The notes below the pieces were generated by a model. That model saw only the letters and a list, made by a program, of their open reading frames with translations, was not told the DNA's origin and did no database searches. The position numbers were made by a program, and so were the translations under genes. Below are positions 55,117-63,919 of a DNA stretch of 64,000 bases, piece by piece (within the stretch, counting starts at the first letter, position 1; every line of letters begins with the position of its first letter). This DNA is from DATFVJ01 sp963851085 (GTDB lineage Bacteria > Actinomycetota > Actinomycetes > Streptosporangiales > Streptosporangiaceae): assembly GCA_963851085.1 (NCBI GenBank), contig CAWKNX010000002.1, positions 124,001-188,000 on the forward strand, in the 5' to 3' direction.

Positions 55117-56259
55117 TCACAGCCCGAGGCCCCGTCCGATGATCTCCTTCATGATCTCGGTGGTCCCGCCGAAGATCGTCTGAACTCTTGTGTCCATGTA
55201 CGCGCGCGCGACCGGGTATTCGAGCATGTAGCCGTAACCCCCGTGCAGCTGGACGCACCTGTCCACCACACGGTTGCACAGTTCAGTGTTCCACCACTTG
55301 AGCATGGAGGCCTCCTCCGCGCTCAGCTCGCCGGCGTTGTGCTCGGTGATGGCCCTGTCGGTGAAGGCGCGGGCGACGGCAAGCTCGGTGGCGATCTCCG
55401 CGAGGACGAACCTGTTGTGCTGGAATTTCCCGATCGGCCGCCCGAACGCCTGCCGCTGCTTGCAGTATTCAAGTGTCTGCTCGAAGACAGCTTCCGCACC
55501 CGCGAGCGCGGTGGCGCCGATCGCGACGCGCTCCCGCGGCAGGTTCTGCATCAGGTAGATGAAACCCATGCCCGGCTCACCAAGCAGGTTCTCCTTGGGG
55601 ACCCGCACGTCGGAGAAGAACAGCTCCGACGTGTCCTGGGCATGCAGGCCAACCTTCTCCAGGTTTCTGCCGCGCTCGAACCCGGCCATGCCGCGCTCGA
55701 CCACGAGCAGGCTGATGCCACGGTGCCCCGCGTCTGCGTCGGTCTTGGTCATGACGATGACCAGGTCGCACAACTGCCCGTTGGAGATGAAGGTCTTCTG
55801 CCCGTTCAGGAGATAATGATCGCCGCAGTCCTCGGCCGTGGTGCGGATGCCCTGCAGATCGCTGCCCGCCTCAGGCTCGCTCATCGCGATCGCCGTGATG
55901 ATCTCGCCGCTGCAGTAACCAGGGAACCAGCGGTCCCGCTGCTGTTCGGTGCACAGCCGGAGGAAGTACTGGCCGTTGATGTCGTTGTGGACCGAGAAGC
56001 CGGGACCGTGTGCGCCGGCCCGCGACATCTCTTCGTTGAAGATCACGTAATACCGGTAGTCCGGATGCCCGCCGCCGCCGTAGCGCTCCTCGAAGTCGAT
56101 GCCGAGCAGACCGGCGCGGCCGGCCGCCAGCCACACGTCACGTGACACGATGCCGTCACGGTCCCACTGGTCGTGGTAGGGCTCGATCTCCTTGGCGATG
56201 AACGCGCGCACCATGTCACGGAAGGCGTCGTGTTCGGAGGTGAAGATGTCCCTTCGCAT
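55117..56259 (-). CDS. Acyl-CoA dehydrogenase
   Basis: A 380-residue FAD-dependent acyl-CoA dehydrogenase that introduces the alpha-beta double bond in fatty or branched acyl-CoA. Seen: FRDMVRAFIAKEIEP, GIDFEERYGGGG, the FAD/substrate motif IAMSEPEAGSDLQGIRTTA, LNGQKTFISNGQLCDLVIVMTKT, QAFGRPIGKFQHNRFVLAEIAT and the C-terminal VQLHGGYGYMLEYPVARAYMDTRVQTIFGGTTEIMKEIIGR. The ATG at 56259 follows ACGGAGCG. The closest familiar group is the FadE20-type long-chain enzymes. No co-transcribed electron-transfer or ligase gene is seen. Confidence 0.94.
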   Translation of the reverse strand: MRRDIFTSEHDAFRDMVRAFIAKEIEPYHDQWDRDGIVSRDVWLAAGRAGLLGIDFEERYGGGGHPDYRYYVIFNEEMSRAGAHGPGFSVHNDINGQYFLRLCTEQQRDRWFPGYCSGEIITAIAMSEPEAGSDLQGIRTTAEDCGDHYLLNGQKTFISNGQLCDLVIVMTKTDADAGHRGISLLVVERGMAGFERGRNLEKVGLHAQDTSELFFSDVRVPKENLLGEPGMGFIYLMQNLPRERVAIGATALAGAEAVFEQTLEYCKQRQAFGRPIGKFQHNRFVLAEIATELAVARAFTDRAITEHNAGELSAEEASMLKWWNTELCNRVVDRCVQLHGGYGYMLEYPVARAYMDTRVQTIFGGTTEIMKEIIGRGLGL

Positions 56260-56332
56260 GGCAGCCGCGCTCCGTTTCCGCCGGTTAGATGCGGCGAATC
56301 GAATGTAACACCACACTTACCAGCGTCCCCAT

Positions 56333-56556
56333 AATGATCCATAACGGCTGCGCATGGTGGCGTCGCCGCAATCTGTGGACCCGCCCGCCGGCAGCCAAGG
56401 ACGTTATCCACAAAATCCCGTTCACCCCTCGCGAACCCGTTGACAACGTGCCAAGATCGTCAGTAGGGTGCCGCCCCCATGGGCGGGTGGGTCTTGTAAG
56501 GGGAAGGGCGCGTCCAGGGCAGGACCGCGGCTGCCGCGCAGCCGTTCGGGATCATT
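56333..56556. mobile_element. Possible MITE-like element bounded by 21-bp inverted repeats
   Basis: Left end AATGATCCATAACGGCTGCG and right end (56536-56556) are inverted copies with 19 of 21 bases matching. They enclose 224 bp that include DBE-3. No target-site duplication was established and no transposase is encoded. Confidence 0.45.
56401..56497 (-). repeat. DnaA-box-bearing repeat element DBE-3
   Basis: Minus-strand copy of the element. Positions 56404-56412 read TTATCCACA on the plus strand, an exact DnaA box; the far end reads ACAAGACCCACCCGCCC on the minus strand. Confidence 0.7.
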
Positions 56557-56562
56557 TGCGGG

Positions 56563-57087
56563 TTACGCGGCGTTCGGCGCGGGGAGATACGGCGCCCACT
56601 GGGGATCTCCGTCGTGGTGGGCACCGATCAGCCGCCAGTGCACGCCGCGTGGTACCGCCGGCGCGGCGCGCAGGCTCCAGCCGAGTTCTTCGAGCAACCG
56701 GTCGGCCTTGCGGTGGTTGCACGCCATGCAGGAGGCGACGCAGTTCTCCCAGGCGTGCTTGCCGCCGCGGCTGCGGGGCACCACGTGGTCGATTGTCTCT
56801 GCGCGGTGGCCGCAGTAGGCGCACCTGTAGTCGTCCCTGCGCATGAGCGCGGCCCGGGTCAGCGGCACCCGGTGCCGGTACGGTACCCGCACGTACCGGC
56901 GGAGCCTGATGACGGAGGGAACCGCCAGCGCGATCGAGGCCGCATGCAGTACGGCGCCGGAGGCGTCGTCGTGCACCACGTCTGCTTTGTCGCCAAGCAC
57001 CAGGCAGACCGCGCGGTGCAGACACAGCGTCGTCATTGGCTCATACGTGGCGTTGAGCAGCAGAACTCGTCGCAACAGCACCTCCAC
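56563..57087 (-). CDS. HNH endonuclease
   Basis: A 174-residue HNH-family protein. It begins VLLLNATYEPMTTLCLHRAVCLVLGDKADVV, the typical start of the widespread actinobacterial HNH group, then SVIRLRRYVRVPYRHRVPLTRAALMRRDDYRCAYCGHRAETIDHVVPRSRGGKHAWENCVASCMACNHRKADRLLEELGW. Cys pairs CAYC and CMAC bind the structural metal, and DHVVPRSRGGKHAWEN holds the catalytic His and Asn. Its cellular role is unknown. The GTG at 57087 was chosen because the conserved start follows directly. Confidence 0.88.
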   Translation of the reverse strand: MEVLLRRVLLLNATYEPMTTLCLHRAVCLVLGDKADVVHDDASGAVLHAASIALAVPSVIRLRRYVRVPYRHRVPLTRAALMRRDDYRCAYCGHRAETIDHVVPRSRGGKHAWENCVASCMACNHRKADRLLEELGWSLRAAPAVPRGVHWRLIGAHHDGDPQWAPYLPAPNAA

Positions 57088-57281
57088 GCGAGCACACCCA
57101 GGCGGGTCAGGAGTCAGCGTCGCCAGATGCGCCCGAGATCCAGTGTGTCCGGTGAGATGTGCATCCGCTACCCCATATGCCAACGGGGCGTGTCCATCGC
57201 ATGTCGGCGGCAAGCGCGGCGGCGGGCTGTGGCCAGGGCTGGACGCCCGATCACATCTGGTCTCCGGTTAGGGTGCGAGCC

Positions 57282-59480
57282 ATGACCCGACCGCGCTATC
57301 CACTGTCGCGACGCCTGTCTCTAACCGAGGATCTTCACGGTCATCTGGTGAACGACCCTTATCGATGGCTGGAAGACGGGGCCAGCGAGGAGACCCGCAC
57401 CTGGCTGTCCGCACAGGAGGAGCTCTTCGCCGCCACCGCAGCCACCTGGCCGGGCCGCGAGCGGTTCGCCGCCCGGACCAGAGAACTGATGGATGCCGGG
57501 TACGTCAGCCCGCCGGCCTGGCGGGCGGAACACCAGTTCTTCATGCGCCGCTCCGCGTCGCAGGAGCACGCGGTCCTTACCGTTGGCACGAGCGCGGCCG
57601 AGCCAGGCAGCGCTGCTGCGGAACGCGTCCTGCTCGACCCGATGGAGATCGACCCGTCCGGCTCCACGACGCTCGATTCCTGGCAGCCGGACAAGGAGGG
57701 CAGGCTGCTGGCCTACCAGCTATCGGAGGGCGGCGACGAGGAGTCGTCCCTGCGGATCATGGACGTATCGAACGGCCAGATTGTCGACGGGCCGATCGAC
57801 AGGTGCCGCTACTCCCCCGTGGCCTGGCAACCCGGTGGAAAGGCCTTCTACTACGTCCGCAGAATGCCCCCGGACGCGGTCCCACCGGGCGAAGATCAAT
57901 ACCACCGTCGCGTCTACCTGCATCAGGTCGGCACGTCGCCCGAGCAGGATGTGATGATCTTCGGTGCGGGCATGGAGAAGACCAACTACTACGGTGTGTC
58001 GGTCAGCTTGGACGGCCGCTGGCTGATGGTGGCGGCATCGCGCGGCACCGCGCCGCGCAATGACCTCTGGCTCGCCGACCTGGCCGGCTGCGATCCGGCC
58101 GTGCCCGAGTTCGTCGTGGTGCAACAGGGTCTCGACGCCCAGACCAGCGCACACGCAGGCCGGGACGGCCGGCTGTACATGTTCAGCGACTACGGTGCGC
58201 CACGCGGCCGGCTCGCGGTCACCGACCCGGCCGACCCCGGGCCGGACTCGTGGCGTGACTTGATCAGCGAGGACCCCGAGGCGGTGCTGACCGACTACGC
58301 CATCCTGGATGGCCCGGAGCTAGCCGAACCGGTGCTGCTCGCACGGTGGACCCGCCACGCGATCAGCGAGATCACCGTGCATGACCTGGCGAGCGGGCAG
58401 CGAACCGGTTATGTGCCGCTGCCTGGTCTCGGTTCGGCAAGCGGGATCAGCGAGCGCCCGGAGGGCGGCCACGAGGCGTGGTTCAGCTATACCGATCACA
58501 CCACCCCCGCCGCCGTGCACCGGTACGACGCGCGAACCGGTGAGACGACGCTGTGGCGCAGCCCGCCCGGTGAAGTGCGGGTGCCGGCGGTGCAGGCACG
58601 GCAGGTGAGCTACCGGTCGGCGGATGGCACCGAGGTCCGGATGCTCGTGATGTCGCAGCCCGGGGCCGACCCTGAGACCGCGGATACGGCCGGCCCGGAT
58701 GGCGGCACCGCGCGGGCCGCGGGCCCTGGTGAGAATGCCGCGGGCGCTGGCGGGACTGCCGCGGCCAGGCCGCGGCCGGCCATCCTCTACGGCTACGGCG
58801 GGTTCGGGATCAGCCTGACCCCGGCGTATTCCGCGAACATCCTCGCCTGGGTCGAGGCGGGGGGCGTGTACGCGGTAGCCGGCCTGCGCGGTGGCAGCGA
58901 GGAGGGTGAGGACTGGCACCGCGCCGGGATGTTCGAGCACAAACAGGACGTCTTCGACGACTTCCACGCCGCGGCCGAGAAGCTGATCACCGATGGCTGG
59001 ACAACACCGCAGCAGCTGGCCATCTCCGGCGGCTCGAACGGCGGTTTGCTCGTCGGTGCGGCGATGACGCAGCGGCCGGACCTCTACGCCGCCGTCGTGT
59101 GTTCCGCGCCGCTGCTCGACATGGTGCGATACGAGAAATTCGGGCTCGGCCAGACCTGGAACGTCGAGTACGGCAGCGCGGACGATCCGGAGCAGTTCGG
59201 CTGGCTACTCGCCTACTCGCCCTATCACCATGTGCGCGAGGGCACGTCCTACCCGGCAACGCTCTTCACCGTGTTCGGCTCCGACACCAGGGTTGATCCG
59301 ATGCACGCGCGCAAGATGTGCGCGGCGCTTCAGCACGCGACCGCCTCCGATCTCCCCGTTCTGCTCAGATCCGAGTCAGAGGTCGGTCATGGGGCGCGTG
59401 CCATCAGCCGCGCGGTTTCGCTTTCCGCGGACACCCTCGCTTTCCTCGCCCACGAAACCGGCCTCGCCGTCGAGGAGTGA
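57282..59480 (+). CDS. S9A prolyl oligopeptidase family serine peptidase
   Basis: A 732-residue cytoplasmic oligopeptidase. It has N-terminal YPLSRRLSLTEDLHGHLVNDPYRWLEDGASEETRTWLSAQE (the DPYRWLED family mark), a seven-bladed propeller, and a hydrolase domain with YGYGGFGISLTPAYSANILAWVEAGGVYAVAGLRGGSEEGEDWHRAGM, the nucleophile in ISGGSNGGLLVGA, the Asp in FGSDTRVDPMHA and the His in SEVGHGARAI. It cleaves short peptides after proline or basic residues. A low-complexity Ala/Gly insert (about residues 465-490) precedes the hydrolase core. The ATG at 57282 fits the family start. Confidence 0.93.
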   Translation: MTRPRYPLSRRLSLTEDLHGHLVNDPYRWLEDGASEETRTWLSAQEELFAATAATWPGRERFAARTRELMDAGYVSPPAWRAEHQFFMRRSASQEHAVLTVGTSAAEPGSAAAERVLLDPMEIDPSGSTTLDSWQPDKEGRLLAYQLSEGGDEESSLRIMDVSNGQIVDGPIDRCRYSPVAWQPGGKAFYYVRRMPPDAVPPGEDQYHRRVYLHQVGTSPEQDVMIFGAGMEKTNYYGVSVSLDGRWLMVAASRGTAPRNDLWLADLAGCDPAVPEFVVVQQGLDAQTSAHAGRDGRLYMFSDYGAPRGRLAVTDPADPGPDSWRDLISEDPEAVLTDYAILDGPELAEPVLLARWTRHAISEITVHDLASGQRTGYVPLPGLGSASGISERPEGGHEAWFSYTDHTTPAAVHRYDARTGETTLWRSPPGEVRVPAVQARQVSYRSADGTEVRMLVMSQPGADPETADTAGPDGGTARAAGPGENAAGAGGTAAARPRPAILYGYGGFGISLTPAYSANILAWVEAGGVYAVAGLRGGSEEGEDWHRAGMFEHKQDVFDDFHAAAEKLITDGWTTPQQLAISGGSNGGLLVGAAMTQRPDLYAAVVCSAPLLDMVRYEKFGLGQTWNVEYGSADDPEQFGWLLAYSPYHHVREGTSYPATLFTVFGSDTRVDPMHARKMCAALQHATASDLPVLLRSESEVGHGARAISRAVSLSADTLAFLAHETGLAVEE

Positions 59481-61774
59481 TCTCGGCGAGGAGCGCGAGC
59501 GTCTCCGGGTCACCCGGGTGCAGCGTGAGCGAGCGCTCGGCGTCGTCTCTCGCCGCCTTCAGCCGCCCCGCCGCCTTGTGCGCGACGGCCCGGTTGAACA
59601 GCAGGCACGAATCCTCACCCTGTTCGAGTGCGCGAGTCAGGTCGGTGACCGCCGCGTCCGGGTCACCCACCTCGAGCCGGAGCGCGGCACGGCTCGCCCA
59701 CGCCGCGGACAGGCCAGGCTGGGCCGCGACGGCCGCGTCGAATGCGGCGAGGGCAGCGGCCACCCGTCCGCCTGCGGCTTCAAGCTGCCCGAGGATACAC
59801 AGCAGGTAAGGGTTACCAGGATCCCTCGCGAGGCCGGCGTTCACATCTGGCCATGCCGCAGCGCCGTCGTCGCGTGCGGCGAGTATCCCGGCCCGGTTGA
59901 CGTAGGCGTCGAGGAAGTCGGGGTCGAGCTCGAGCACCCGGTCGAGGTCGGCGAGCGCCACGTCCTGTTCGCCGCGCCCGGCGAGCAGGTCGGCGCGGTT
60001 GTAGTGCAACTCAGGGAAGGGCAGTGACAGCCGCTCTGCCTCGGCATAGGCGGCGAGCGCGTCGTCGTCACGGCCGAGCAGGTGCAGCAGGTTGCCGCGT
60101 TCGAAGTGGTATTCCCCGTACGTCGGGTCGAGCGCGATGAGAGCGTCGTGGCCCGCAAGTGCCGCAGTCAGCGCGCCCTTCATCGTGAGCAGGCGGGCAC
60201 GGTTGGCGAGCAGGGAACAACGGTCCAGCGGATGGCTGCCGGCCGGGAGATCACGATCGAACAGTTCGAGGCCCTCGCCCACGAGCTTGAGCGCACGGTC
60301 GGGGTTGCCACTGCGCATCTCCACCAGGGCGAGCCCGTTCATGCCGAAGGCGAGGTTGAACGCCCGGTCGGCCGCATCGGGCAGCGCGCGTGCGAATGCG
60401 ATCGCCTCGTTGATCCACGGCTGGGCCGCCACCGGGTCCCGGCGGGACACATCGTGGTGGCGGGCATACAGCATGGCGGTCTCGTACGCGGCCGCGGCGT
60501 GCATGCCAGGGTCTGTGGATGCCCTCCGGGCCTCGTCATACAGCGCCTCGGCCTCGACGCCGCGGCCCAGCGCCGCAAGCGAGGCGGCGGCCAGCGACGT
60601 GAACAGCCACCAGTGAGCCGGGTCGCGCTCGGGCCTGGTGAGCCCTCGGCCACGTGCGCCAAGGTCGGTGACGGCCGCGTGGAAACCGGTCGCGAAACAG
60701 TGCCCGGCGGCCGCCGCGAGCGCTCGCACTCCCCCGCCCGCCGGATCGCTGCCTCGTTCCCGGTGGTACGGGATGGCACCGAGCCGCGCGGCCGACTCGC
60801 CACCGCCCGCAAGCTCGTCAGCGCGTGCGTCATGTAACTGGGCCCGCGCGGCCGCACCGAGACCCGCATACGCTCCGAGCAGCGCCGGGTCGTCCGACAC
60901 GCCATCGCCGCGGACAAAACGCGCGGCGAGAGACGCGGCGTCACCGCCACCGGCCGGCTCGGCGCCGCGCGACGCCGTCTCGCGGCCTGCGCTGGGTGCC
61001 ACGCGACGGGGTCTCGGCGCCCACCGCACTCGCGCCCTGCCCGGGCGCCGGATCCAGCGCCGCCGTGGCCGGCGCCCCCGGGTCCTGCGCCGGCACATAG
61101 ACCCATACGGCGTGCGCGGCCAGAGCGTCGCCGAGAGCGTCGTCGAGAGGGTCACGAGCCGCGGATGGTGGCGCTTGGCCCCGTGCGCCTGGTGCCGGAT
61201 CGGTGGAATCTGAACCGGCGCGAGGTCCGGCATCTGGACCGGGGCCAGGTCCGGCAGCTGGACCGGCCCCGCAGGCGACGACCGTCAGCAGCGCCGGGTC
61301 AAGCCTGCGTACCAAAACAGCGACAAGCTCGCGATCGCACGGGTCCGCCTGATGCATGTTCTCGATCACCAGCGAGCGTGGCCCACCGCCCAGCCCGAGC
61401 AGGTAGTCGCGGAGAAGATCCGTGACACCGTGCGCGAGCCGCCGGGTTCTTAATCGCGGATATATCCGTGTTCGCTCGGCGGGCGGAACTGTTTCCGCCA
61501 GGGCCTCCCTGACAATAGGAACCGCGTCTCGAAGTTCGGGTACGAGTGCACGGATCTCTATGTCGTGGCGGTGCGCGAGTGCAGGTTCGGATAACAGGGC
61601 CGCTTCAGCGACGGCACGCACGATCGCGCCTCCTGCCGTGTACGGTCCCCGTAGCCTGGCATGGGCGTCGACCGTGGCGATCAGCCGCGGCGGAAGATCC
61701 ATGGCGGAAATGAGCCGTTCCCGGTCCTCGCGCAAGCCGCCACGCACCGAGAGGTGGCGGAACGGGCTGGTCAT
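59404..61774 (-). CDS. TPR protein with degenerate ATPase-like N-terminus, one frameshift
   Basis: From the ATG at 61774 (GGAGG upstream) the first frame reads FRHLSVRGGLREDRERLISAMDLPPRLIATVDAHARLRGPYTAGGAIVRAV, then RTRIYPRLRTRRLAHGVTDLLRDYLLGLG and SLVIENMHQADPCDRELVAVLVRRLDP, a Walker-B-like helix, but no P-loop is visible. Near 61000 the frame shifts, and the second frame carries at least seven tetratricopeptide repeats (LLGRDDDALAAYAEAERLSLPFPELHYNRADLLAGRGEQDVALADLDRVLELDPDFLDAYVNRAGI and others). About 790 codons if joined. TPR domains mediate protein contacts; the partner is unknown. Its 3' end overlaps the S9A gene by 77 bp, tail to tail. Confidence 0.75.
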
Positions 61775-62023
61775 GAGACCTCCGTGCAGTTCGTTGCCCC
61801 GTGCACTGAATTGAGCCCACGAGGTCTCGTCGCTGGCTTGGCCCAGTTCAATGCGCATCTTCAATGCGCGTCACGACTCACGTCGCTCCGCTTTGCTCCT
61901 GGGTGCAGCATCGGCGAGGCGCGATCGCAGCGCACCCGTCCCGCCGGACCAACTTGCTGTCCTGGCAGGACAAGTCCGCTAAGTGAGTTCTGGATCTCCT
62001 CCCCCGGCTCGGCCACTTAAGCA

Positions 62024-62539
62024 TTGTCCGAGGTCGAGACCTCCCGACTCGATGTCGCGTTCGTGTCGCTGCGGCGGCGACTGCCGGAGGCGGTGATGGC
62101 CATCCCACGGGATACCCAACCGTTGATGTTCGTGTGCCGACCCGACCACCCGCTCGCAGGTCAGCAGCAAGTCGCGCCCAAGTCCCTTGCTGCAGAGGAC
62201 TTCGTAGGGCCGCCCAAGGGCTCGACCGGGTATGAGGCGGTTGACCGGGTCCTCACCGACACCGGGCACGAGCGGCGGGTCCTCTTCGAGGTCAACGACG
62301 CCTTGACCATTCTGGAGTTCGTCGCAGACGGGCTCGGCGTGACTCTCGTTCACGAGTATCTGGCCACCAGCCGGGCGGATCTTCGAGCCATCCCGCTCGC
62401 CGACCCGTCCATGACATGGACTCTCGCCACCATCGTGAGCCGCGACCGAGCCACCCCCGCGGCGAGCGCCTTCATCCCCCTCCTGCCGGAAGCAGCAGCG
62501 TCCCACGGAGGACATTCGTACTTCGCTGGCCGGTGGTAG
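62024..62539 (+). pseudogene. LysR-family regulator, substrate-binding domain only
   Basis: The frame matches only the effector-binding half of LysR regulators: VETSRLDVAFVSLRRRLPE, LMFVCRPDHPLAGQQQVAPKSLAAEDFVGPPKGSTGYEAVDRVL and VADGLGVTLVHEYLA. The N-terminal HTH is absent; upstream DNA (61880-62023) shows stops and no HTH in any frame. It is therefore a 5'-deleted remnant and cannot bind DNA. Confidence 0.8.
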
Positions 62540-62776
62540 CTTGCCTGGGACGGCCGGAACTCGCCGAGCCGCGGCGGCAGGGGAACAGCCGGGTGGCGCG
62601 TGTGCCAGGCCGGCCGCGGGGCCGCTCGCCGGCCTGATATGACCCGGCGAGCGACCCAGCGGACCGCCCAACATGTTGGGCCGGCACATCTCGTAGACCG
62701 TCACAGCCCACGAGCCTTGGCCGCACCTACCTACCCAACCAGGGCTCACAGGATGTGTCGCCGCATCTCGGGCCTG

Positions 62777-62854
62777 CTACCTGCTGCAGTGAAGTGTGGT
62801 AGCGATTCCGGTCAGCCGCGCCGTGCCCGGCTTGCGCACGATGATCTTCTTCAT
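62777..62854 (-). CDS. 25-residue peptide (orphan RiPP-precursor-like or leader peptide)
   Basis: A 26-codon frame on the minus strand with an AGGAGG ribosome-binding site four bases before the ATG (62852-62854) and a consensus promoter about 70 bp upstream. The peptide starts MKKIIVRK, has a middle PGTARLTGIATT and ends LHCSR, with one cysteine third from the end. The basic start followed by a Thr/Cys-containing core is compatible with a ribosomally made, modified peptide. No modifying enzyme is recognised nearby (metallophosphoesterase upstream, LysR remnant downstream), so a regulatory leader or a stand-alone small protein are equally possible. Confidence 0.5.
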   Translation of the reverse strand: MKKIIVRKPGTARLTGIATTLHCSR

Positions 62855-62921
62855 CACGCCTCCTGAAAGGTGGCAACCACTTCGATGGCGGCGTGTCGGG
62901 TCCGCGCTCGATACAAGCTGC

Positions 62922-62950
62922 AGTATCGCAGTAGCTGTGTGTAAGGTCAA
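62922..62950 (-). promoter_or_regulatory. Sigma-70-type promoter of the 25-codon gene
   Basis: On the minus strand TTGACC (62945-62950), 17 bp, GATACT (62922-62927). Spacing is ideal, each box is one base from consensus, and transcription would start near 62915, about 60 nt before the ATG. Confidence 0.7.
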
Positions 62951-63058
62951 GAATCTATCATATTGATACGGTTTCTTATGGTTTGTCGGATTAGATCAGG
63001 GATGATGCTAGTTCACCGATTCACGGCCGACGGGGCATATCACTATTGGTTCGAAGAA

Positions 63059-63919
63059 TCACCGGCTCGCGGTTCCTTGCGGGAGTATCTGGCGCGGGAT
63101 TCCCGGTTCGCCTTTCCTGTGGCGCCACTCCCTCGGGTATCCGCACGAGACCTCCTCGAACCGCACACCGTCGTGCCACGTGGTGCGCGGGATGTGCAAG
63201 TGCCCGTACACCACCACGGTGGCGCCGTATCTGAGGTGCCAGTCAGAGGTGCGCTCGGTGCCGCACCACTGCGCGAATTCCGGGTAGCGCAAGATCCTCG
63301 TCGGCTCGCGTACGAGCGGGAAGTGGTTTACCAGCACCGTCGGCAGGCTGGTATCGCGGTCGGCGAGCCTGCGCTGTGTGATCGTGAGCCTGACCTCACA
63401 CCACGCCTCCCGGCTCGGATGTGGATCCGGGTGGAGCAGCATCTCGTCCGTACACACCACACCCGCCTCGTATGCCCGCGCGAGAGCCGCTTCCTTGGTG
63501 GAGGTTCCGTCGGGCCTGAAGGTGTAGTCGTAGAGCACGAACAACGGTGCGATCGTGACCGGCCCGCCGGGGCCATCCCAGACGGGATACGGGTCCTCCG
63601 GGGTGATGACGCCCATGCCACGGCACAGTCCCACCAAGTGCCGGTAGCGCTGCTCGCCGCGGAGCTGCAGCGGATCGTCCTTCGGGGTCCACAGCTCGTG
63701 GTTGCCCGGTACCCACACCACCTTTGCGAACCGCTGCGTGAGCGTGCGAAGCGCCCACGCGACGTCGGCGATCTGCTCACCGACATCACCGGCCACCACC
63801 AGCCAGTCCCCGGCAGATCCCGGCCGCAGCTTCTCGGTGATCTCCCGGTTCTCCGGGAACCCGACGTGGAGGTCGCTGATGGCCAGCAGCTTCGGTGCTG
63901 TGGCGGGGGCAGCCGGCAT
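63059..63919 (-). CDS. Calcineurin-like metallophosphoesterase
   Basis: A 286-residue metallophosphoesterase with all signature blocks: LLAISDLHVGF (DxH), VVAGDVGE (GDxxE-like), VVWVPGNHELW (GNHE), VLVNHFPLVREPTRILRYPEF (His) and VVVYGHLHIPRTTW (GHxH). The two-metal site is therefore complete. Substrate is unknown; in related actinomycetes this gene often stands next to a phosphopantetheinyl transferase gene, not visible here. It is cytoplasmic, with no signal peptide. The ATG at 63919 fits; the C-terminal CGYPREWRHR is typical of the group. Confidence 0.88.
   Translation of the reverse strand: MPAAPATAPKLLAISDLHVGFPENREITEKLRPGSAGDWLVVAGDVGEQIADVAWALRTLTQRFAKVVWVPGNHELWTPKDDPLQLRGEQRYRHLVGLCRGMGVITPEDPYPVWDGPGGPVTIAPLFVLYDYTFRPDGTSTKEAALARAYEAGVVCTDEMLLHPDPHPSREAWCEVRLTITQRRLADRDTSLPTVLVNHFPLVREPTRILRYPEFAQWCGTERTSDWHLRYGATVVVYGHLHIPRTTWHDGVRFEEVSCGYPREWRHRKGEPGIPRQILPQGTASR

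Larger units (their letters stand above)
56260..56562. other. Intergenic region with MITE-like structure
   Basis: No gene. Holds the inverted-repeat-bounded segment and DBE-3. Confidence 0.5.
62540..63058. other. Intergenic region with small gene, promoter and palindrome
   Basis: Apart from the 25-codon gene and its promoter, it holds the perfect 16-bp palindrome GCCCAACATGTTGGGC at 62666-62681 and an AT-rich block at 62930-63010, the least GC-rich stretch in this part of the window. Confidence 0.55.
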
